Source of the DNA: an uncultured bacterium
Lineage (GTDB): Bacteria; Bacillota; Clostridia; Lachnospirales; Lachnospiraceae
NCBI GenBank assembly: GCA_945871045.1
Contig: CAMBUC010000053.1
Coordinates: 1 to 10,230, forward strand
Direction: 5' to 3'
Length of the DNA: 10,230 nt
A program made the position numbers and the translations under genes. How positions within the stretch are numbered: position 1 is the first letter of the stretch; each line of letters starts with the position of its first letter. The notes under the pieces are model-generated. The model did not search any database. It was not told the DNA's origin and worked only from the letters and a program-made list of their open reading frames with translations. Positions 5,287 to 10,230 of this stretch are shown in pieces.

Positions 5287-8235
5287 CTAAAATGATCCAT
5301 CTTCTAAAAGCGCTTCGAAAGTTTCCGGATTCATCAGGATCTGACGGGGTTTCGTACCCTCTTCCGGTCCGACAACTCCCGCTTCTTCCAACTGATCCAT
5401 AATACGTGCCGCACGGTTAAAACCGATCTTAAAATATCTCTGCAGCATGCCAATGGACGCCTTATCCTTGTCCATCAACAGTTTTGCCGCATCGACAAAG
5501 TAGGCATCTCTTCCGCCCGCATCATTTCCGGGGGCTGATACACCGGATGCACCCGATCCACCGGTATTCTCAGATATTCTACTCATTTTCTCTTCAATCG
5601 AATCATCATAAGTGGCCTGTCCGTAATTTTCCTTGATAAAATCTACTACATCAGAAACTTCCTGATCGGAAACAAATGCTCCCTGTACACGCAGGGGCTT
5701 ATTCAGTCCCTGCGGATAATAGAGACAGTCACCCTTTCCAAGCAGTTTTTCAGCGCCTACCATATCGAGGATCGTACGGGAATCCACACCGGAAGTGACG
5801 GAAAAAGCAATACGGCTTGGCATGTTTGCCTTGATCAGTCCGGTGATGACATTTACAGAGGGCCGCTGGGTCGCAATGATCAGATGGATGCCGCAGGCAC
5901 GCGCCAACTGTGCCAGTCGGCAGATCGCATCTTCCACATCTCCCGGCGCTACCATCATAAGATCTGCCAACTCATCTACAATAATAACGATCTGGGGCAG
6001 TTTTTTCGGCTTCTCAGGATCGTCGATATCGGCAATGCTCTCTACCTTTGCATTATATCCTTTTAGGTCCCTGACTCCATAAGTTGCAAACTTCTGATAA
6101 CGTTCTGTCATCTCAGCCACTGCCCAGTTTAACGCACCCGCTGCTTTTTTCGGATCTGTCACAACCGGGATGAACAAATGGGGGATACCATTGTAAACAG
6201 ATAACTCTACCACCTTGGGGTCGATGAGGATCAGTTTAACATCTTCCGGATCTGCACGGTACAATAAAGACATGATGATCGTATTGATACATACCGATTT
6301 ACCGGAACCTGTCGCACCGGCGATCAATAAGTGCGGCATTTTTGCGATGTCCGCCATGATCACCTGACCACCGATATCTCTTCCGGCTGCAAAGGCGATG
6401 TTTGATGTATGCTGTTTGAAATCTTCTGATTCAACCAGATCACGGAACATCACCGGCATGGTTTCCTTATTCGGAACCTCAATACCGATGGCCGCTTTTC
6501 CCGGGATCGGGGCTTCCATTCGGATGTCTGCTGCAGCCAGATTTAACTTGATGTCATCCGTCAGATTCACGATCTTACTTACTTTGACACCCATCTCCGG
6601 CTGAATCTCATAACGGGTGACCGTAGGCCCGCAGCTGACATTGGAGATCGTTACATTGACACCGAAATTCTTGAGGGTCTGCTGGAGTTTTAATGCAGTC
6701 TGCTGCAAATGCTGCTTGCTGTCTCCCTGCTGACGGGGATTGCCTTTCTTCAAAAGATCCACCGGCGGGTAAACATATACCTTTTTTACCTGTTCTTTCT
6801 GTTGGATCTCCTCCTCGATCGCCTGTACTTCATCGGCGGCTTGCGAAACATCCATTTTTGCATTTTTTACAGGCGCTTTGGCAACTGTTGCAGCCGGTTT
6901 TTGTGCCGGCTCTTGCTGCGCAGGTGCAGACACCGGTTCAGAAACAGACCGCATGGCTGCCAGCGGTTCCACTTCTTCAAAGACCGGCTCCGGCTCTATA
7001 TACGGTTCCGCTTCTATGTATGGTTCCGGTTCAGAAGGCGGAAGTGTTTCCGGCAGGGAAACTGCCAACGGTTCCGAAGATATTTCTTCCAGGCCGGTTC
7101 GTTTCAACTCGGGTTCCGGTAATAACACTTCGGGAAGAACCTCTGACTCCGGACGGGTCTCAGCAACAATTGCCGGTTCCGGTTCTTCCTCCACCTTCGC
7201 GAATAATCGCTGTAATTCAGGGGAGAATACCGGTATGGTTTCATCCGGTGAGTCGTCTGCTTCCGCTTCTTCCACGGGCTGTAGATTGACCTGACGCTTG
7301 CCTGTCACAGAAGGCTCTGAAGCCGCTGGCATGGTGGGAAACAAAATCGGTTCATTGGTCACCTGCGTATCTTCCAATAAACGCTCTGTCAAAGGTTTTG
7401 ACTGTTTCGTTTTATCCGGATATTTTGCAAAACTTTCCGGCGTGATCTCCGTTAATGCATCTGACGGCGCATAAGAAGCGGTTCGCTCCGAAGTCAGTTT
7501 CGTATCTGTTGATACGCTGGAAACCTTTCGCTCCATGCGTCGAAGTTCCCGTTCTTCCCTGCGAAGTGCCTGCATCTCATGGAAACGCTCATTATTTATC
7601 TTTGCAGACTCATACACACGCTTTCCACCTTTTTGCACATGTTTCCATGCGGAACGCTCCGTCACCACGACCATTGTAATGATCAGCATGATAAAATCGA
7701 TCACATACGCACTGACCCTGCCAAAATTCGGACAGATCAGCCATGCAAACAGACCGCCGAGAAAGCCGCCGCCATTGTGTTCTGTCATACCATGCACATA
7801 AGACCTTGCCGGTGAATAAAGGTCCGTTACACCGGATACAAGTTCTAAAAACAAACATAAAAAGCACACAAAAAGAATCGCAGCGATCACCTTGATCACC
7901 GCAATACGATTCTTTCCGTTTGATAATATAAACACGGTTCCGACAAATAACAGGATGGGAAACATATATGCCAGTAACCCGAACACACCAAATAAGAAAC
8001 CACTGAGCAGACTACCGATTTTTCCTCCGATACCGAAATTGCTGACAAACAAAACGATAGAAACTGCCAACACAATCCAAAGGATCACCTCTCTGATGAC
8101 GTTTTCATTGATCTCTATAGTTTCATTTGTATGATTTGTCTGATTCTTTTTTGTTTTCGTATTTTTCGCCGAAGAAGTCGCTGTTCTTCGGCTGTTTGAT
8201 GTTTTTTTCCGATTTTTCTCATTCTGACCGGACAT
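5287..8235 (-). CDS. ftsK: DNA translocase FtsK/SpoIIIE family
   Basis: This membrane-anchored hexameric ATPase pumps chromosomal DNA through the closing division (or sporulation) septum. The 982-residue product has the full layout. A basic N-terminus is followed by about four hydrophobic helices (roughly 48-66, 75-105, 113-133, 155-191). Next comes a long acidic, proline-rich linker (about 215-470), then the motor with Walker A GATGSGKS (640-647) and Walker B IVIIVDE (749-755), and a gamma winged-helix domain at about 915-970 (ASIGMLQRYFKIGFNRAARI) that reads orientation sequences. A GTG at 8250 is in frame, but it is part of the GTGGAGGAG ribosome site; the ATG at 8235, six bases after GGAGGAG, is the better start. 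It follows uppP by 33 bases. Whether it is the vegetative FtsK or the sporulation SpoIIIE cannot be told without the rest of the genome. The linker contains short PYIE repeats. Confidence 0.97.
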   Translation of the reverse strand: MSGQNEKNRKKTSNSRRTATSSAKNTKTKKNQTNHTNETIEINENVIREVILWIVLAVSIVLFVSNFGIGGKIGSLLSGFLFGVFGLLAYMFPILLFVGTVFILSNGKNRIAVIKVIAAILFVCFLCLFLELVSGVTDLYSPARSYVHGMTEHNGGGFLGGLFAWLICPNFGRVSAYVIDFIMLIITMVVVTERSAWKHVQKGGKRVYESAKINNERFHEMQALRREERELRRMERKVSSVSTDTKLTSERTASYAPSDALTEITPESFAKYPDKTKQSKPLTERLLEDTQVTNEPILFPTMPAASEPSVTGKRQVNLQPVEEAEADDSPDETIPVFSPELQRLFAKVEEEPEPAIVAETRPESEVLPEVLLPEPELKRTGLEEISSEPLAVSLPETLPPSEPEPYIEAEPYIEPEPVFEEVEPLAAMRSVSEPVSAPAQQEPAQKPAATVAKAPVKNAKMDVSQAADEVQAIEEEIQQKEQVKKVYVYPPVDLLKKGNPRQQGDSKQHLQQTALKLQQTLKNFGVNVTISNVSCGPTVTRYEIQPEMGVKVSKIVNLTDDIKLNLAAADIRMEAPIPGKAAIGIEVPNKETMPVMFRDLVESEDFKQHTSNIAFAAGRDIGGQVIMADIAKMPHLLIAGATGSGKSVCINTIIMSLLYRADPEDVKLILIDPKVVELSVYNGIPHLFIPVVTDPKKAAGALNWAVAEMTERYQKFATYGVRDLKGYNAKVESIADIDDPEKPKKLPQIVIIVDELADLMMVAPGDVEDAICRLAQLARACGIHLIIATQRPSVNVITGLIKANMPSRIAFSVTSGVDSRTILDMVGAEKLLGKGDCLYYPQGLNKPLRVQGAFVSDQEVSDVVDFIKENYGQATYDDSIEEKMSRISENTGGSGASGVSAPGNDAGGRDAYFVDAAKLLMDKDKASIGMLQRYFKIGFNRAARIMDQLEEAGVVGPEEGTKPRQILMNPETFEALLEDGSF

Positions 8236-8268
8236 CTGATACTCCTCCACTACTACAGGTATGTATTC

Positions 8269-9144
8269 CTATACCCGATAAAAATATACTGCTACGGAAA
8301 TGGCACCTACCAAAAAGCAGTAGATGGCAAATCCGGTAAATCTCTTCTGACGGACCACATAAAGCATCGCCTTGATGCAGATATAACCTACAACCGCGGC
8401 AACAGCCATGCCGATCAGATAGTAGATCAGTTCGGTACTTGTAAATGAGAGATTGGCAAGATCCGATAACTCAAATACCAGTGATCCAAGCACTGCCGGA
8501 ATGGACATGATAAACGAATACTTTACTGCAAATTTGCGGTTAAAACCACTCAGCAGACAAGCCGCGATGGTCGTTCCCGAACGGGACAAACCGGGCATTG
8601 TCGCAATTCCCTGTGCGATACCGATAATAAATGCATTCGAATACGTCACCTGTTTCGGCATCTTATCACCGCCCTTGCAGTGGTCTGCCAAAAGCAGCAG
8701 CAAACTTGTGACAATCAGGCAGATTCCCGGCACGATCAATAGTTTCGAAGCCTTTTCCACCAGACTGGCATCTAACACACCGATGATACCTGTAGGTATG
8801 GTTGAAACGATCACCAGCATGACAAACTTCCGATAACCGTTACAAATGACGTGATGATACCCGCCCTTTTTCTTATTTTTTATATTTGAAAAGAAAATGC
8901 CGACGTTCTTACACGCATCTGCAATGATCGCTAACCCTTCCCGGATCATCTTCCATATATCCTTATAATAAACTGCAAAAATCGCGATCAATGTGCCTAA
9001 GTGAAGGATTACGTCAAAAAGTAACCCAACCTCTTTTAGATCAAATATGATCTTAAACAGCGCCAGATGCCCGGAACTGCTCACCGGCAAAAACTCTGTA
9101 ACACCTTGAATGATACCCATCAGAATCGCTTCTAATAATGACAT
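8269..9144 (-). CDS. uppP: Undecaprenyl-diphosphate phosphatase (BacA family)
   Basis: UppP removes a phosphate from undecaprenyl diphosphate at the membrane, regenerating the lipid carrier for peptidoglycan and other wall polymers; extra copies give bacitracin resistance. The 291-residue protein is almost all hydrophobic helices. Its N-terminal signature GVTEFLPVSSSGH (14-26) gives the (E/Q)XXXE pair as Q13 and E17, and the catalytic histidine position as H26. The second signature PGLSRSGTT (184-192) contains the essential arginine, R188. A lysine-rich loop at about 88-106 (KNKKKGGYHHV) is probably cytoplasmic. The ATG at 9144 is preceded by AGGAGG with a six-base spacer. It appears to be the first gene of the uppP–ftsK–folD–zinc-ribbon run and works in the same pathway as the carboxypeptidase elsewhere in the window. 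Confidence 0.97.
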   Translation of the reverse strand: MSLLEAILMGIIQGVTEFLPVSSSGHLALFKIIFDLKEVGLLFDVILHLGTLIAIFAVYYKDIWKMIREGLAIIADACKNVGIFFSNIKNKKKGGYHHVICNGYRKFVMLVIVSTIPTGIIGVLDASLVEKASKLLIVPGICLIVTSLLLLLADHCKGGDKMPKQVTYSNAFIIGIAQGIATMPGLSRSGTTIAACLLSGFNRKFAVKYSFIMSIPAVLGSLVFELSDLANLSFTSTELIYYLIGMAVAAVVGYICIKAMLYVVRQKRFTGFAIYCFLVGAISVAVYFYRV

Positions 9145-9185
9145 CCTATTCCTCCTTTTTGATAACTACCCATACATTTCTATAT

Positions 9186-9215
9186 ATTATCATATTCGGT
9201 TATAAATGTCATCAA
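9186..9215 (-). promoter_or_regulatory. Candidate promoter of the uppP–ftsK–folD run
   Basis: On the minus strand: TTGATG (9210-9215), 18-base spacer, GATAAT (9186-9191), inside the 105-base gap between the TepA-like gene and uppP. The leader would be about 35 bases. An overlapping TATGAT could serve as -10 instead with a shorter spacer. No terminator hairpin with a T tract is seen after the TepA-like gene, so read-through from it is also likely. Confidence 0.45.
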
Positions 9216-9249
9216 AAAGTTCATTTTGCAAACACGTTGTGTAATTTTC

Positions 9250-9945
9250 TTATTTTTTCAGATTAAGATCAATCAACGCATGCAGTTTCAATAGTGCCTG
9301 CTGGATGCCTCCCACCTCATCGATCAGTCCCTCCTTCACTGTTTGTGCTCCAACCAGTACAGTCCCCAGATCCTTTGCAAGCATTCCGGTATTCAGCATC
9401 AGTTCTTCTAAATGCTTTTTTGAAATATTTGAATGGTCTGACACAAAGCCAGTGATACGGTCCTGGATTTGCTGAAAATAATCATAGGTTTGTTTTGCTC
9501 CGATCGTCAGGCCATTCAGCCGGACCGGATGCACAACCATCGTTCCCGTTGGAACAATAAAGGAATAGTCTGTAGATACTGCCAAGGGAACGCCGATGGA
9601 ATGGCTCCCTCCAAGCACTAAAGAAACGCTGGGTTTTGACATGGAAGCAACCATCTCCGCAATAGCAAGTCCCGATTCCACATCCCCACCCATCGTATTC
9701 AAAAGCAGCAACAGTCCGTCTACCTTCTTATCTTCTTCGATCTGTGCAAGTTTAGGCAGAATATGCTCATACTTTGTGGCTTTTGTTGTATTTGGCAGCA
9801 CATCATGTCCCTCAATCTCTCCTACGATGGTCATCAACTGAATGGTGTGTTCCCTTTCCTGATCTTTCAGTTCCACCTCGCCGTACTCCTTGATCGAATC
9901 CATCGATGCATTACATTCCTCTTGTCTTTCATTTTCTTCGCCCAT
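9250..9945 (-). CDS. tepA: TepA-like, ClpP-fold serine protease
   Basis: The 231-residue protein belongs to the ClpP/crotonase-fold peptidases, closest in look to Bacillus TepA (YmfB), which was reported to aid protein translocation and lies beside spoIIIE. The core begins near residue 36: LLLLLNTMGGDVESGLAIAE (79-98) matches the ClpP oligomer and substrate strand, GGSHSIGVPLA (112-122) carries the nucleophile position S116, and VVHPVRLNG (137-145) carries the histidine H139. D192 is a candidate for the third triad member. The first 30 residues are acidic and polar, with no signal peptide, so it is probably cytosolic. ATGs at 9951 and 9945 are both in frame; only 9945 has a workable gap (7 bases) from GGAG, the other has one base. 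Lying two genes from ftsK with uppP between recalls the Bacillus order. Its substrate is unknown. Confidence 0.88.
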   Translation of the reverse strand: MGEENERQEECNASMDSIKEYGEVELKDQEREHTIQLMTIVGEIEGHDVLPNTTKATKYEHILPKLAQIEEDKKVDGLLLLLNTMGGDVESGLAIAEMVASMSKPSVSLVLGGSHSIGVPLAVSTDYSFIVPTGTMVVHPVRLNGLTIGAKQTYDYFQQIQDRITGFVSDHSNISKKHLEELMLNTGMLAKDLGTVLVGAQTVKEGLIDEVGGIQQALLKLHALIDLNLKK

Positions 9946-10080
9946 GGTCATTCTCCTTCTATGCTCTGATTTTGTAGTCTATATAGAAGTATGTCCCATA
10001 ATTTTTTTTCTATCAGAAAGAACTGTAATTAAGCATCCTTCCGGAGGCTTTTGTCGAATAGGAGACGGAATTTCCTATAC
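9946..10080. other. Non-coding upstream region of the TepA-like gene
   Basis: About 135 bases with no supportable gene. It holds the AGGAG site of the TepA-like gene (about 9952-9957), a perfect 10-bp palindrome TCTATATAGA (9978-9987), and an interrupted inverted repeat TTTCT/AGAAA just beyond the following A-tract on the minus strand (about 10008-10020). A promoter for the TepA-like gene is expected here, but no hexamer pair stands out. Confidence 0.5.
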
Positions 10081-10122
10081 AACAAAAAGGTGAAAGCAGT
10101 TCATAAACAAACCGCTTTCACC
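10081..10122 (-). terminator. Rho-independent terminator of glgA
   Basis: GGTGAAAGC (10089-10097) pairs perfectly with GCTTTCACC (10114-10122); after one A·C mismatch three more pairs (GTT with AAC) extend the stem around an 8-base loop. On the minus strand it is followed by TTTTTGTT. It lies 31 bases after the glgA stop codon and faces the right direction for it. Confidence 0.9.
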
Positions 10123-10153
10123 GATGGTCATACATCCGATCCGGATCGATCAT

Positions 10154-10230
10154 TTAGCCGATCAGATAATTGTACAGATTCTCATATTTATGTTTGGAAG
10201 AATTCCAAGAATAATCATTTGCCATACCAC
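10154..10230 (-). CDS. glgA: Glycogen synthase, C-terminal end only
   Basis: Only the last 24 codons and the TAA (10154-10156) are inside the window. The peptide contains NDYSWNSSKHKYENLYNYL, which matches the C-terminal helix of bacterial ADP-glucose glycogen synthases (pattern D-F/Y-S-W-x-x-S-A-x-x-Y-x-x-L-Y). The enzyme extends alpha-1,4-glucan chains from ADP-glucose. A good terminator follows, so it ends its own transcription unit. The catalytic domains are outside, so function rests on this short tail and is likely rather than certain. Confidence 0.8.
   Translation of the reverse strand, partial: GMANDYSWNSSKHKYENLYNYLIG

Noticed and set aside
6693..7294. Long plus-strand frames of 138 to 198 codons, one rich in Gly/Ser and one in Pro/Leu
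   Set aside because: They are complements of the Glu/Pro/Ser-rich codons of the FtsK linker, where biased composition removes stops in other frames. No ribosome site or family signature.
9980..10000. Six-codon minus-strand frame (MGHTSI) before the TepA-like gene
   Set aside because: No ribosome site, too short to judge, and no attenuator-like hairpin beside it.

Overview
The window looks like ordinary chromosome from a low-to-mid GC, Gram-positive Firmicute, most likely a Clostridia member of the Lachnospiraceae type. This rests on strong GGAGG ribosome binding sites, sigma-A promoters, a TepA–FtsK/SpoIIIE neighbourhood like that of Bacillus/Clostridia, and a zinc-ribbon/chitobiase-like envelope protein. 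I see no insertion sequence, phage gene, tRNA, rRNA or CRISPR array. All genes are on the minus strand except xpt.

Right edge (10230 to about 9950): the last 24 codons of a glycogen synthase (glgA) run in from outside and end at a clear rho-independent terminator. About 135 bp of non-coding DNA then separates it from the next gene.

Main minus-strand block (9945 to 3275): a TepA/ClpP-like serine protease; after 105 bp, uppP (undecaprenyl-diphosphate phosphatase), ftsK/spoIIIE (DNA translocase), folD (folate C1 enzyme), and an uncharacterised membrane protein with an N-terminal zinc ribbon and two chitobiase-like repeats. The last four are separated by only 33, 40 and 13 bp, so they are probably one transcript, with a candidate promoter just upstream of uppP. 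The block mixes wall-lipid recycling, chromosome segregation and one-carbon metabolism, a housekeeping growth and division assortment.

Middle (3277 to 2499): xpt (xanthine phosphoribosyltransferase) is transcribed on the plus strand toward the main block. One long hairpin with A and T tracts on its two sides ends transcription from both directions. xpt is divergent from a D-alanyl-D-alanine carboxypeptidase gene. The short space between them holds back-to-back promoters and three TTGTAT/ATACAA half-sites, two of which coincide with the -35 and -10 of the carboxypeptidase promoter.

Left edge (2499 to 1): the carboxypeptidase is followed, after an AT-rich gap with its own strong promoter, by a large gene that leaves the window. 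It is a biotin-dependent carboxyltransferase (acyl-CoA carboxylase / methylmalonyl-CoA decarboxylase alpha type), with 385 codons visible.

Nothing here is convincingly a new biological system. The best leads are the half-site cluster between the carboxypeptidase and xpt, the zinc-ribbon membrane protein with unknown function, and the unusual N-terminus and oxyanion motif of the carboxyltransferase.
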